54,930 nt of DNA from Mycobacterium sp. IS-1264 (GCF_001954195.1 NZ_MBES01000045.1:1-54930); one strand, 5' to 3'; counted from the first letter of the stretch, positions 8,211 through 17,415 are shown. Notes: generated by a model not told the origin, from the sequence alone. Numbers and translations are program-made.

Positions 8211-9130
8211 GCGATCAGCGGGAAGGCCACGAGTAGCGCCCCGTAAGCGATGGCGATCACCGTCGCACCGGCCAGGCTGATCCGCCCCGACGCCCCGTCG
8301 ATGGGGTCCAGCCAGCGCCGGAAGGGCCGCGAAACGGCCGGGACGAGCACCCACTGCAGCAACGCGATGCTGATCACATTGCCGACGAACACCGACAGCG
8401 ACTGCCCGACGCCCAGTCGGCTGAGCGCCGGCGACAGCCACGTGGAGAGCACCATGACGGTCGGGTAGAGGCACAGCAGCACCAGCATCGCGGTCTTCCA
8501 CCCCGGCGTAATCCTGGTGTGCCCCTGGTCAATTCGGATCGTGGAGCCGAATGGGGCGTTGTGCGGAAGCTCGGCGAAGTCTCTGGTCAGTTTCCCCCGC
8601 AGGCGGGGCAGGGCTTCCTGACGTTCCCGCGAGCCGACCCACGCCGCCAGCTGCTGAGCTGTACGGAACCGCAGCACCGACATCCACTGCCCCGCGGAAT
8701 CCGCCGGAAAGACCGCGGTGCCTTGGTATCCGGGAAAGACGGAGCTGCTGCGAGTCAGATCACCCTGCGCGGCAGTGAATTCGGATTCGCTTCCGGCGGC
8801 CACGCTGTGCAGAAAGATACCGACGTTACCCGGCGGTGGCTCACCCTCGACAAGGATCAAGTCGGAGTCGCAGCGCCAGTAGCCCTGGGCTTCGCCGTCG
8901 CTGAGTACCGCTTGGCGTTCAGGGCCGTCCAGCCATGCGTCGAGCCGATCCGCACGGTCGAACGTGACCTCGACGGCCCAATCGAGCCGGCTTCCTTGAA
9001 CCGATTCGCGCGCGCTTACGTATCCAAGGGAGTGACGGGCGCACGCTTCGTACGCGGCTACCCACCCGCTGAACCGCTCGGGGTTGGAGGGCGGATGGAA
9101 GATCGTGATCGCGGAGGCCCCAGCAGACAT
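8207..9130 (-). CDS. Antibiotic-biosynthesis-monooxygenase-like membrane protein (COG3224 type)
   Basis: A 307-aa protein with two successive ferredoxin-like ABM domains (about 5-95 and 100-195; each shows a W-x-x-x-Y/F pattern and an R-F-R/V-T-F strand) and then three hydrophobic segments near 215-235, 245-270 and 283-305. This architecture, a pair of dimeric alpha-beta barrel modules tethered to the membrane, is that of the COG3224 group, whose biochemical role is not established. The soluble half is probably cytosolic. The 5' end overlaps the divergent flavin monooxygenase (start 9095) by about 36 bases, so the two may share or interfere in control. Confidence 0.78.
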   Translation of the reverse strand: MSAGASAITIFHPPSNPERFSGWVAAYEACARHSLGYVSARESVQGSRLDWAVEVTFDRADRLDAWLDGPERQAVLSDGEAQGYWRCDSDLILVEGEPPPGNVGIFLHSVAAGSESEFTAAQGDLTRSSSVFPGYQGTAVFPADSAGQWMSVLRFRTAQQLAAWVGSRERQEALPRLRGKLTRDFAELPHNAPFGSTIRIDQGHTRITPGWKTAMLVLLCLYPTVMVLSTWLSPALSRLGVGQSLSVFVGNVISIALLQWVLVPAVSRPFRRWLDPIDGASGRISLAGATVIAIAYGALLVAFPLIA

Positions 9131-10357
9131 ACGAGCTGTCTACCACCACCGAGACGCCCGCTTCGGGTTCTTGTCGTCGGCGCGGGTGTCAGCGGGATCT
9201 CGGTCGCCAGGGGATTGCTGCGCGACGGCCACGACGTCACGGTTTTCGACCAGCGCACCGACACACGGGCGGGGGGCGGCGCCGTGACCATCTGGTCCAA
9301 CGGCGAGACCGTGCTACGGCAGCTCGGCGTCGACATGGACGGCGCCGGTCAGCTGCTGTCCGGCGTGCAGGTCCTGACCTCACGCGGGCACCGCATCGCC
9401 AACCTCGACGTGACCACGATGGTGAAACGGCTGGGCGCGCCCGTCCGGATGGTGCCACGCCAGGTCCTCCTGGAAAGGCTGTTGGCCGGCTTCCCGACCC
9501 ATCGCATTCGATGCGGCTCCCGCGCGGTGGGGATCGCCACCACCTCCACCGGTGTGCGGGTCGAATTCGAGGACGGCTCCGCGGTCGAGGGCGACTTGTT
9601 GATCGGAGCCGACGGCCTGCATTCGATGGTTCGCGACGTGGTTGGAGCGGAAGCGGCGCGGCCGACCGGGTGGTGCAGCTGGCAGGGACTCGTCACCGCT
9701 CCGGAGCTACCCGACAATGGCCTCGCGCTCATCGTGATCGGCGACCGCGGGAACACCGGCGTGTGGCCGGCGGGCGGCTCCGCGGTGCAGTGGTGGTTCG
9801 ATCTGCCGTGGTCCGACGGCTTCGTGCGGCCACACCGTCCGGTCGAGGTGATCCGCTCCAACTTCACCGGCTGGTCCGACGCGGTCGATCTGGTGCTGGC
9901 GAAGTTGACCGACGAACATCTGGCCGGCTCGCCGTACCCGCATTTTCAGCATCCGATTCCCCGACCGCTGCACGCCGGTGCGGTGACGTTGCTCGGCGAC
10001 GCCGCGCACACCATGCCGCCTACGCTCGCTCAGGGGACCAATCAGGCTCTGCTCGACACCATGGTGTTGTGCAAGGCGCTGTCGGATTTCCGGGCGAACG
10101 GCGGCACTGGCGAGCTGTCCGGGGCGTTGCGCTGGTACGAGCGCACCAGGCGGCGCCGGGTCAGGGCCGTATCCCGCGTGGCGTCGCTGCAGGTGGCCCA
10201 CGGCGAGTCCGTGCTGCGACCGGCGACCTTGATATCCGACCGGTTGCATACCTGGACCCTGACGACCTTTTTGCGCTTGACCAGTCACCGCCGAATATCC
10301 GCGGAAATCGATCGCCGCCTTGGCGACCCGACCCCCGTCGCGGCATGCCCTCCGTGA
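9095..10357 (+). CDS. FAD-dependent monooxygenase, p-hydroxybenzoate hydroxylase fold
   Basis: A roughly 420-aa flavin monooxygenase. The Rossmann motif VVGAGVSGISVARGL lies near residue 25, and the second FAD motif GDAAHTMPPTLAQG about 275 residues later is the typical GD box of this class; R-M-V-P-R is close to the DG-type region. It would hydroxylate or epoxidise a small organic molecule with NAD(P)H and O2. The frame stays open far upstream (to 8519), but that part is antisense to the COG3224 gene. The only in-frame start near the Rossmann fold is ATG 9095, which still overlaps the divergent gene by 36 bases. It overlaps the next gene by 13 bases, so they are probably one transcript. The substrate is unknown. 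Confidence 0.85.
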   Translation: MEDRDRGGPSRHTSCLPPPRRPLRVLVVGAGVSGISVARGLLRDGHDVTVFDQRTDTRAGGGAVTIWSNGETVLRQLGVDMDGAGQLLSGVQVLTSRGHRIANLDVTTMVKRLGAPVRMVPRQVLLERLLAGFPTHRIRCGSRAVGIATTSTGVRVEFEDGSAVEGDLLIGADGLHSMVRDVVGAEAARPTGWCSWQGLVTAPELPDNGLALIVIGDRGNTGVWPAGGSAVQWWFDLPWSDGFVRPHRPVEVIRSNFTGWSDAVDLVLAKLTDEHLAGSPYPHFQHPIPRPLHAGAVTLLGDAAHTMPPTLAQGTNQALLDTMVLCKALSDFRANGGTGELSGALRWYERTRRRRVRAVSRVASLQVAHGESVLRPATLISDRLHTWTLTTFLRLTSHRRISAEIDRRLGDPTPVAACPP

Positions 10358-10941
10358 CCGAGCCCCTCACCGTTCGGGGCGATTACGACGCACCTTCGCG
10401 CTGGCTCTGGCTCGTCAAGTGGTGCGTGCTGGCCGTCCCGCACTACCCCATATTGATCGTTCTGTACCTGGTGTATCCGCCGCTCACCCTCGTGGCCGGC
10501 GTGGCGATCTTGTGCACCGGGCGGTATCCGCGGCCCATCTTCGACTTCAACGTGGGAGTGCTGCGCTGGTCGTGGCGCGTCATGAATTACCGGTTCCCGA
10601 TGAACAGCACCGACAAATACCCGCCCTTCACCCTGAAGTCCCGGCCGGACTATCCGGGCGACCTCGAAGTCAACTATCCGCAGCGGCTGACTCGATGGGC
10701 GGTCCTGGTCAAATCGTGGCTGCTGGCGCTCCCGCAGATACTGCTGTGCTGGGCGATGGAACCCCTGCTGCAGGTGCTCACCGTCATCGCCGCCGTTACG
10801 CTCTTGTGCACCGGGACGATCCCGTCCGGAATGTTCGATCTCCTGATGGGCATCGTTCGGTGGCGCTACCGGGTGGCGGTGTATGTTTCGTTGATGAGCG
10901 ACGAGTATCCGCCGTTCCGAATGGATCTAGGTAGCCGATAA
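10345..10941 (+). CDS. DUF4389 membrane protein
   Basis: A 198-aa membrane protein built from two similar halves. Each half has an R-W-x-x-L-V-K-x-W/S stretch, a long hydrophobic pair of helices (about 24-55 and 115-150) ending in L-C-T-G, then F-D-(F/L)-x-x-G-(V/I)-x-R-W and a P-P-F segment. This repeated pattern is that of DUF4389 proteins; their function is not known. The start ATG 10345 lies inside the end of the flavin monooxygenase, and the frame is open upstream only as its shadow. Translational coupling to the monooxygenase is likely. Confidence 0.82.
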   Translation: MPSVTEPLTVRGDYDAPSRWLWLVKWCVLAVPHYPILIVLYLVYPPLTLVAGVAILCTGRYPRPIFDFNVGVLRWSWRVMNYRFPMNSTDKYPPFTLKSRPDYPGDLEVNYPQRLTRWAVLVKSWLLALPQILLCWAMEPLLQVLTVIAAVTLLCTGTIPSGMFDLLMGIVRWRYRVAVYVSLMSDEYPPFRMDLGSR

Positions 10942-10955
10942 CGCGCGCTAATCCG

Positions 10956-11558
10956 TTGTTCCCCTACGTATATCGGTTTGGTCAGCCAATCTTCGACCGG
11001 CTCTTCTACAACCGATATCGTCGAGGCGCGCTCGCACACGCGGCAGGCCGGCTGCTGTTGGTCGGACTGGGGCCCGGGGCCGATCTGAAGTTTCTGCCGC
11101 CCGCGGTGACCTCGGTCGCGGCGGTGGAGCCGGTGGCCGCGTTCCGGCGAATGGCGTCGCGGCTCGCCGCTCGCCGCGGCATTGCCGCCGACATCGTCGA
11201 CGGGGCCGGCGAGTCGATCCCGTTCGCGGACAACAGTTTTGACTCGGTTCACCTCGGGCTGGTGCTGTGCTCGGTGGACGATGTGGCCGCGACACTGCGC
11301 GAGATCCGGCGGGTGCTGGTGCCGGGCGGCAGGTTGGTCGTCCTCGAGCACGTCCGCGGGGACGGCGCCACGGGCCGCTTGCAGGACCTGATCGCGACGC
11401 CATGGTCCTGGGCGGCCGGGGGGTGCAAGCCGAATCGCCGGACCGGCGAGGCGATTGCCGCGGCCGGGTTCGACATCGCGGGACTGCGCGCCGTCTTGAC
11501 TCCGGTGCCGTTCCCGTGCAAACCGCATCTGCAGGGATTCGCCACCATGGTGGACTAG
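10956..11558 (+). CDS. Class I SAM-dependent methyltransferase
   Basis: A 200-aa methyltransferase of the UbiE/YcgJ type. Motif I is LLVGLGPGADLKFLP, followed by an acidic end of strand 2 (V-E-P), motif II near DSVHLGLVLCSV, and L-V-P-G-G-R-L-V-V-L-E-H (motif III). The small size and the A-x-G-F-D-I ending fit enzymes that methylate lipids or quinones. The start is TTG 10956: the frame is closed by TAG at 10932 and no ATG or GTG lies between, so the rare start looks real. It may be transcribed with the two genes before it, 14 bases away. The acceptor is unknown. Confidence 0.85.
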   Translation: MFPYVYRFGQPIFDRLFYNRYRRGALAHAAGRLLLVGLGPGADLKFLPPAVTSVAAVEPVAAFRRMASRLAARRGIAADIVDGAGESIPFADNSFDSVHLGLVLCSVDDVAATLREIRRVLVPGGRLVVLEHVRGDGATGRLQDLIATPWSWAAGGCKPNRRTGEAIAAAGFDIAGLRAVLTPVPFPCKPHLQGFATMVD

Positions 11559-11589
11559 CCGGGTGGACTAGCCGGGTGGACTAGCCCGC
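11551..11589. repeat. Tandem repeat, 13 bp x 3, at a convergent gene junction
   Basis: Three head-to-tail copies of GTGGACTAGCCGG (11551-11563, 11564-11576, 11577-11589; the last differs by one base). The first copy contains the last two codons and stop of the methyltransferase; the third reaches the stop of the convergent permease. Every copy carries V-D-stop in the methyltransferase frame, so changes in copy number would not alter that protein. Confidence 0.9.
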
Positions 11590-14096
11590 TACTCGACGCC
11601 TACCGCTTCGATGATGTTGAGTCGCGCGGCGCGCCGCGCGGGCGGCGCCGAGCCGAGCAGGCTGATCGCCACCGTCCCGAGGGTGAAGGCAAGCGCCGTC
11701 GGGCTGGGCCTGAAGGCGACCTGAAAATTCATCATGTCGCCGCTGACGAGGCTGAACAGCCATTGGTCCGCACACCCGAACGCCAGGCCCAAGGCGCCGC
11801 CGACAACGCCGATGCCCGTCGCCTCGACCAGCACCATCTGCAGGGTGAATCGGCGGCTGGCGCCCATCGCACGCAACACGCCGATTTCGCGGCGCCGTTC
11901 GAGCACCGACAGCGTCAGCGTGTTCAGCAGCGCCACCGCGGCCACGAGGACGACGATGATCCACACGGCGTTGGCGATGAACATGCTCTGATGCATCGGT
12001 GCCTCCAGGCCGGCGAGCTCGGCGCGGCCGTCATAGACATAGGTCGGCGCGGGCACCACGCGGCGGACGTCGGCCAGCAGTCGGTGCGGATCCACGCCTG
12101 GCGCGGCGGCGATCTGCAATGTCGTCGTCACCGGGCGGTCGAACCAGGCGCGCATCTGATCGAGGCCCATCCCGACGGTGCCGATGACCGTCGAGAAGTA
12201 GGGCACGAGCGCCAGCACGGTTGCCTGCTGCACCCCGTGCGGCGTCTGCATCCGTAGTTGATCGCCGACCCGGACGTGCAGAACCTTGCCCAGGTTCTGT
12301 GACAGCACCACGCCCCGGCCGTCCAGCAGCCGGTTGCGCACCCCCTCGTCAAGCGCGCGATACAGCGGGTCGGCGGATCCGGGGGAGAAGCCGTCCAGCA
12401 TCACCCGGGCGCCCCCGACTTCCGCGAAACCGAACGCGCCTTCGATGACGCGGCCGACGCCCGGCACCGCGGCCACCTTCTCGGAAATCCCTTGCGGCAG
12501 CGGATCGGTGGGGAAGCTGTCGGGAGGATTTGCGCTCACCCAGACGGGGACGCCGGCGACCGGGGCGAAGATGCTTCGCGCAGATCGGATCATGTCGTTG
12601 TTCGTGCCGGTAATCGCGACGGTGGTGACCACCGCGATCAGCACGGTCATCACCGTCGCCCATACCCGTCGCGGTGCGCGCTCGATGGTCGCCGCCGCCA
12701 ACGCCCCGACGGAGCCGAAGATGCGCGCGGTCGCGGCCGTCGCGTTGACGATGGGTACGGTCAGCGCGAAACCGAGCGCGACCTCGGCCGAGAACACCGC
12801 GGACATCGCAACAAAAGCCGCGACGCCCCGTTGGGTAATGACCACGAAAAGCGCCACCGCGAAGACGGCGACGGCCATTATCCCGGTCGTGATCCGCAGC
12901 CAGCGGGGCACGCGGTCCGCCGCGGAAACCCCGGCGGGCGCCAGCGCCTCGATCGGTGCCACCTTGTACACCTGCCGCGCGGCCATCGCCGACGCGATCA
13001 CACTGGTGAGCGCGGTGGCCACGACGGCGGCCGGTATCGCGTAGCCGGGCAGCCAGTACTCGACACGCGCTTCGAGCCCCTGGGTCATGGCCGGCGGCAA
13101 ACGGCCAATCGCGATGCGTCCCATCAGTATTCCGATGCCAGACCCGATGGCACCGCCGATCGTTCCCAGCAGCGCCGCCTCGGCGAGCATGTCCCGAACG
13201 ATGATCGTGCGGCGGCCGCCGATGGCGCGCAGCATCGAGATGACCGGCCGGCGCTGCGTGATCGCCATGGTCATCGTGGTGTAGATCAGAAACGCACCGA
13301 CCATCAGCGCGACCATCGCGCCCATCAGCGCCATGTAGTTCATCAGCTTGACACCGTCGCCGGCCCGGGTCGCCCTCATACTCGGATCGGCGACGATGGC
13401 TCTTCCGTTCACCGCGGCGCTGACCGCGGCGCGAACCTGGGCTAGGTCCGCGCCGGGATTGACGGTGATCAGGATCGAATCGAGCTGCCCCTGACGCCCG
13501 GTTATGTTCTGCGCCAACGCAAGTGGGGCGAGAACGTAGTGTCCGCCGTTGAGGGCCGCAACCTGCTTGCCCGTGAGCACCTCGGTCACCGTGACCGAAC
13601 CGGAGCCGAGTTGAAAGGTCTCGTCTTTGGCGTGACCCACGCCCGGTCCGATGCGGACTCCGTTCGCCGGCCCGGCCGGCTGCGCAGCCCCGCCGCCCTT
13701 CAAGGCGTCTTTTAGGGCGCCGCCCAACGCCGCGACACGGTCGTCGGCGCCGAACAGCAGAACCGGTCCCGACGATGTGGACGCCGACGTGCGAATCATC
13801 GGCGCCGCAATCGCCACGCCGGGTACGCCGGCCACGTCGGCGGCTATCGTGTCGGGAAAACCCGCGTCGGTGATGCCCGACACCTCGAGCGAAGCGATGC
13901 CGGCGATGCCGTCGGCGAGGCGGTTGACCGATCCGGTGATCGAGCCGAAGATGCCGAACACGGCGACCAGATACATTGCGGATACCGCCATTACGGCGAT
14001 CGACGCCAGCGTGCGCCGCCGATGCACGGCGAGTTCACGCAGGCTGAACACGCGCAGCCGGCTCGCCGCGGCACCGATTGCCCGGGCCGGTCTCAC
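11589..14096 (-). CDS. ABC transporter permease, FtsX/MacB type
   Basis: An 835-aa permease with two FtsX-type units, like LolC/E-MacB-family exporters. Each unit has an N-terminal membrane helix (about residues 30-50 for the first), a large extracytoplasmic periplasmic-core domain, and three closely spaced helices; R-R-x-x-(V/I)-x-x-L-R-A-x-G, seen twice (RPVISMLRAIGG and REIGVLRAMGAS), marks the coupling region that contacts the ATPase. It would export a hydrophobic molecule, lipoprotein or lipid, or move it between membrane layers. The frame runs on to 14489 only as a shadow of the ATPase gene. The start is GTG 14096, whose GTGA overlaps the ATPase stop, a typical coupled pair. Confidence 0.9.
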   Translation of the reverse strand: MRPARAIGAAASRLRVFSLRELAVHRRRTLASIAVMAVSAMYLVAVFGIFGSITGSVNRLADGIAGIASLEVSGITDAGFPDTIAADVAGVPGVAIAAPMIRTSASTSSGPVLLFGADDRVAALGGALKDALKGGGAAQPAGPANGVRIGPGVGHAKDETFQLGSGSVTVTEVLTGKQVAALNGGHYVLAPLALAQNITGRQGQLDSILITVNPGADLAQVRAAVSAAVNGRAIVADPSMRATRAGDGVKLMNYMALMGAMVALMVGAFLIYTTMTMAITQRRPVISMLRAIGGRRTIIVRDMLAEAALLGTIGGAIGSGIGILMGRIAIGRLPPAMTQGLEARVEYWLPGYAIPAAVVATALTSVIASAMAARQVYKVAPIEALAPAGVSAADRVPRWLRITTGIMAVAVFAVALFVVITQRGVAAFVAMSAVFSAEVALGFALTVPIVNATAATARIFGSVGALAAATIERAPRRVWATVMTVLIAVVTTVAITGTNNDMIRSARSIFAPVAGVPVWVSANPPDSFPTDPLPQGISEKVAAVPGVGRVIEGAFGFAEVGGARVMLDGFSPGSADPLYRALDEGVRNRLLDGRGVVLSQNLGKVLHVRVGDQLRMQTPHGVQQATVLALVPYFSTVIGTVGMGLDQMRAWFDRPVTTTLQIAAAPGVDPHRLLADVRRVVPAPTYVYDGRAELAGLEAPMHQSMFIANAVWIIVVLVAAVALLNTLTLSVLERRREIGVLRAMGASRRFTLQMVLVEATGIGVVGGALGLAFGCADQWLFSLVSGDMMNFQVAFRPSPTALAFTLGTVAISLLGSAPPARRAARLNIIEAVGVE

Positions 14097-14875
14097 ACCA
14101 GGACCGCCGAGCGGTCGTGTGAGACGACGCGGCCGTCCTGCAGCATGATCATCCGATCCGTCGCTTCGGCGGCCTCCGGATTGTGCGTCACCATCACCAC
14201 CATCCGGCCACGGCCGGGTTCGTGCGCCACGTCGCGCAGCAGCGTCAAAATCGAAGCCCCCGTTGTGGAATCGAGGTTCCCGGTCGGTTCGTCGGCGAGA
14301 ATCAGCGGCGGGTCCATCATCAGCGCGCGAGCCACGGCGACGCGCTGCATCTGGCCACCGGACAGCTCCGCGGGGCGGTGCTGGGTCCGGTTGCCCAGCC
14401 CCACTCGTTCGAGCAGCCGCATCGCCTCCGGTTTGGCCTTGCCCAGCCGGACGCCGTCGAGCAGCTTCGGCACCGCCACGTTCTCCCACGCCGACAGGGT
14501 TGGCAGCAGATTGAAGAACTGGAATATGAAGCCCACGCGATGATGGCGAAACTCCGACTGCTGCCCGTCGGAAAGTTGGCCGATCTCGTCGCCGTCGAAT
14601 TCGATCGAACCGGAGTCCGGCGAGTCCAACGCGCCGAGCAGATGCAGCAATGTGCTCTTGCCCGCCCCCGACGGCCCGACCATCGAGATGAACTGCCCAC
14701 CCTCGAGCCGCAGGCTGATCTTGTCGAGCGCGCGCACGGTTTGGCCGCCTATCCGGTACTCGCGCACCACGTCCAGGAGATCGATGGTCAGCAGTTTGTG
14801 TTTGGGACCGGCGCAGGTGTCGACCCGTCTGAACATGATCCTCCCGCGAGTCCGCACGGCGCTGATATCCGACAT
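14093..14875 (-). CDS. ABC transporter ATP-binding protein (MacB/LolD type)
   Basis: A 260-aa ATPase partner of the downstream FtsX-type permease. Walker A is GPSGAGKSTLLH, the signature is LSGGQMQRVAVARAL, Walker B with catalytic Glu is ILADEPTGNLDS, and the switch His is in VTHNPEAA. The phrase E-P-T-G-N-L-D is typical of the LolD/MacB/FtsE group, in agreement with the permease type. About 28 N-terminal residues precede the usual domain start, so a later start is possible. No membrane fusion protein gene adjoins, as expected for a monoderm-derived system. Confidence 0.93.
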   Translation of the reverse strand: MSDISAVRTRGRIMFRRVDTCAGPKHKLLTIDLLDVVREYRIGGQTVRALDKISLRLEGGQFISMVGPSGAGKSTLLHLLGALDSPDSGSIEFDGDEIGQLSDGQQSEFRHHRVGFIFQFFNLLPTLSAWENVAVPKLLDGVRLGKAKPEAMRLLERVGLGNRTQHRPAELSGGQMQRVAVARALMMDPPLILADEPTGNLDSTTGASILTLLRDVAHEPGRGRMVVMVTHNPEAAEATDRMIMLQDGRVVSHDRSAVLV

Positions 14876-15153
14876 AACGAGTCCGAACCCCGATCGGTTC
14901 AGCCGGCGGCAGCGGGCGCGAGGGTCGGCCAGGCTCTGATGTTTAGGTTCCTCGCCGTTCGGGGAAGTCCGTCCGTCAACAACTGGGTGCGGGCGCGCCC
15001 GGGATGTCGTTGTGTCCGAATCCGCGAAATCGCATCGCGCTCATAGGGATTTAACGCGAAAAGACCTGTCAGACGGTGGATCTCCACATCTCTGCTACTT
15101 AAACTCTGTTGGGGAACCGGGGGTTCTCGACATCAATAGTCGAGAAGGCGAGT

Positions 15154-16539
15154 ATGGAACGACTGAGTGGGCTTGACGCGTTCTTCCTCTATATGGAAAC
15201 GCCGACGCAGCCGCTAAACGTGTGTTGCATCTTGGAGCTGGACACGTCGACGATGCCCGGCGGCTATACGTACCGCCGTTACCGCGCCGCACTGGCGAAG
15301 CACGTGAGGGCCGTACCGGAATTCCGCATGAAGCTCGCCGACAACCAGCTGAACCTGGACCACCCGGTGTGGGTGGACGACGAGAAGTTCCAACTGAGGC
15401 GCCACCTGCATCGTCTCGACGTGCCCGGGCCTGGGGGCCGCCGCGACCTGGCGGAGATCTGCGGGTATATCGCCGGGTTGCCGCTGGATCGCCATCGCCC
15501 GCTGTGGGAGATGTGGGTGCTCGAGGGCGGCGTACGGAGTGACGCGGTGACGGTGATGCTCAAGGTTCATCACGCCATCGTCGACGGGGTTGGGGGCGCG
15601 AACCTGCTCGCCCAACTCTGCAGCCTGCAGCCCGACGCGCCGGCACCCAGGGCAGTCCGGGGCGCCGGTGGCGGCAATCCGCTGCAGATCGCCGCGAGCG
15701 GACTGATGGGATTCGCGATGCGACCGTTGCGCCTGGCGACTGTGGTCCCCGCAACGATGCGAACACTGATACAGACGGCTCTGCGCGCGCGCGAAGGCCG
15801 CACCATGGCCGCGCCCTTCAATGCCCCACCGACCCCGTTCAATGGCCCGGTCGGTTCGACTCGCAACATCGCTTACACCCAGCTCGACATGCGCGACGTC
15901 AAGAGGGTCAAGGAGCGGTTCGGGGTGACCATCAACGACGTGGTGGTGGCCCTGTGCGCGGGGGTGTTGCGGCGATTCCTGCTCGAGCGCGGCGAGCTGC
16001 CCGACACCCCGCTGGTGGCCGCAGTGCCGGTGTCGGTGCACGGCAAATCCGACCGACCCGGGCGCAACCACACCACATGGATGTTCTGCCGCGTGGAGAG
16101 CCAGATCAGCGACCCCGCCACGCGCATTCACACGATCGCCACTGGAAACGCCGCCGCAAAGGACCACACCACGGCGATGGGTCCTACCTTGCTGCACGAC
16201 TGGACTCAGTTCGGCGGCCCGACGATGTTCGGGACCGCCATGCGGATCCTGCCCCGTATTCCGCACAGTCCCGTCTACAACCTGATCCTGTCGAATGTGC
16301 CCGGACCGCAGGCCCAGTTGTATTTCCTCGGTTGCCAAGTCGACACGATGTATCCGCTCGGCCCGGTCCTCGGCTTCGCCGGACTCAACATCACCGTCAT
16401 GTCGCTCAACACTGGACTCGGTATCGGCATCATCGCCTGCCCCGACCTGGTGCCGGACCTGTGGGGTATCGCCGACGCGTTTCCCGATGCGCTCAAAGAG
16501 TTGCTGGAATGCCCTGCAGGGCAACCGGAAGATAGCTGA
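15154..16539 (+). CDS. Wax ester synthase/diacylglycerol acyltransferase (WS/DGAT, Tgs family)
   Basis: A 461-aa acyltransferase that makes triacylglycerol or wax ester from acyl-CoA, an enzyme family greatly expanded in mycobacteria and tied to lipid storage. The catalytic H-H-x-x-x-D-G motif is KVHHAIVDGVGG near residue 143. MERLSGLDAFFLYMETPTQP at the start, and the PLDRHRPLWEMWV and NLILSNVPGP stretches, are typical. The ATG at 15154 has GAGAAGGCGAG just upstream; an ATG 15 codons earlier (15109) lacks similarity. It is transcribed alone, divergent from the ABC pair, and is followed by an 11-bp tandem repeat. Confidence 0.93.
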   Translation: MERLSGLDAFFLYMETPTQPLNVCCILELDTSTMPGGYTYRRYRAALAKHVRAVPEFRMKLADNQLNLDHPVWVDDEKFQLRRHLHRLDVPGPGGRRDLAEICGYIAGLPLDRHRPLWEMWVLEGGVRSDAVTVMLKVHHAIVDGVGGANLLAQLCSLQPDAPAPRAVRGAGGGNPLQIAASGLMGFAMRPLRLATVVPATMRTLIQTALRAREGRTMAAPFNAPPTPFNGPVGSTRNIAYTQLDMRDVKRVKERFGVTINDVVVALCAGVLRRFLLERGELPDTPLVAAVPVSVHGKSDRPGRNHTTWMFCRVESQISDPATRIHTIATGNAAAKDHTTAMGPTLLHDWTQFGGPTMFGTAMRILPRIPHSPVYNLILSNVPGPQAQLYFLGCQVDTMYPLGPVLGFAGLNITVMSLNTGLGIGIIACPDLVPDLWGIADAFPDALKELLECPAGQPEDS

Positions 16540-16540
16540 T

Positions 16541-16573
16541 GTCGCCGGTTAGTCGCCGGTTAGTCGCCGGTTA
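16541..16573. repeat. Tandem repeat, 11 bp x 3
   Basis: Three perfect head-to-tail copies of GTCGCCGGTTA, starting 1 base after the WS/DGAT stop codon and ending about 60 bases before the YbjQ-type gene. Perfect identity suggests recent slippage, so copy number may vary between strains. Confidence 0.92.
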
Positions 16574-16632
16574 GAGGTGTGTGTGAGCCTCCTGCGTCCT
16601 ACGCTGTGCGGGACCCAGGAGGATATTTGCCA

Positions 16633-17415
16633 ATGCAACCGAACCCGCTCGACCCTGTCGCCAGCGAACGGCTGTCGCACGCCGGGAAGGTCTTTACATC
16701 TGACCTGTCGATCAATGAATTCGCCTTGCTGCATGGGGCGGGTTTCGAGCCGATTGAACTCGTGATGGGCGTCTCCGTCTATCACGTCGGCTACCAATTC
16801 ACCGGCATCAGGCAACAATCGGAGTTGCCCGTGCTCACCGACGCGACGTACCGCGCGCGCTGGAACGCGATGTCGCGGATGCAGGCCGAGGCCGATTCGC
16901 TGGGTGCGGACGGCGTGGTGGGTGTGCGGCTCGAATGGCGTCATCAAGAGGGCGAACACCTCGAGTTCATCGCCGTCGGTACGGCCGTGCGCTACACGGC
17001 CAAGCCGGGGGCCTTTCGACGCGGCAACGGGCAGGCCTTCACCAGCCACCTGTCCGGACAGGATCTGACGACGCTGCTGCGCTCCGGGTATACGCCGGTT
17101 GCGTTCGTGATGGGCAACTGCGTGTTCCACGTTGCCGTGCAAGGGTTTTTGACGATGCTGAAGCAGGTGGGCCGCAACGCGGAGATGCCGCAGTGGACGC
17201 AGGGCAGCTACCAGGCCCGTGAACTGGCGATGTCACGCATGCAGAGCGAGGCCGAGCGAGACGGCGGCAACGGTATCGTCGGCGTGCATTTCGCCGTCTC
17301 CAACTATGCCTGGGGACATCACACCGTCGAGTTCTATGTTGCGGGAACCGCCGTGCGCCGCAACGGCGAACCCCAGACCATCACACCGTCGTTCGTGTTG
17401 CCGATGAGCGAGTGA
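16633..17415 (+). CDS. Duplicated YbjQ/UPF0145 (heavy-metal-binding-like) protein
   Basis: A 260-aa protein made of two YbjQ-like units (about 15-125 and 135-250). Both share the order F-T-S-x-L-S, a G-(F/Y)-x-P-(I/V) segment, V-M-G-x-(S/C)-V-(Y/F)-H-V, then Y-x-A-R-x-x-A-M-S-R-M-Q-(A/S)-E-A and G-x-x-G-(V/I)-V-G-V-(R/H), ending in V-G/A-G-T-A-V-R. YbjQ proteins form pentamers of unknown function; the tandem form would assemble differently. ATG 16633 has AGGAGG about 10 bases upstream; the frame upstream to 16579 lacks similarity. The stop overlaps the start of the next gene, so the two are coupled. Confidence 0.82.
   Translation: MQPNPLDPVASERLSHAGKVFTSDLSINEFALLHGAGFEPIELVMGVSVYHVGYQFTGIRQQSELPVLTDATYRARWNAMSRMQAEADSLGADGVVGVRLEWRHQEGEHLEFIAVGTAVRYTAKPGAFRRGNGQAFTSHLSGQDLTTLLRSGYTPVAFVMGNCVFHVAVQGFLTMLKQVGRNAEMPQWTQGSYQARELAMSRMQSEAERDGGNGIVGVHFAVSNYAWGHHTVEFYVAGTAVRRNGEPQTITPSFVLPMSE

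Noticed and set aside
8519..9094. Upstream part of the long flavin monooxygenase frame
   Set aside because: The translation has no family similarity and lies antisense to the COG3224-like gene.
14097..14489. N-terminal extension of the permease frame
   Set aside because: It is antiframe reading of the ABC ATPase gene; GTG 14096 with a GTGA overlap is a far better start.
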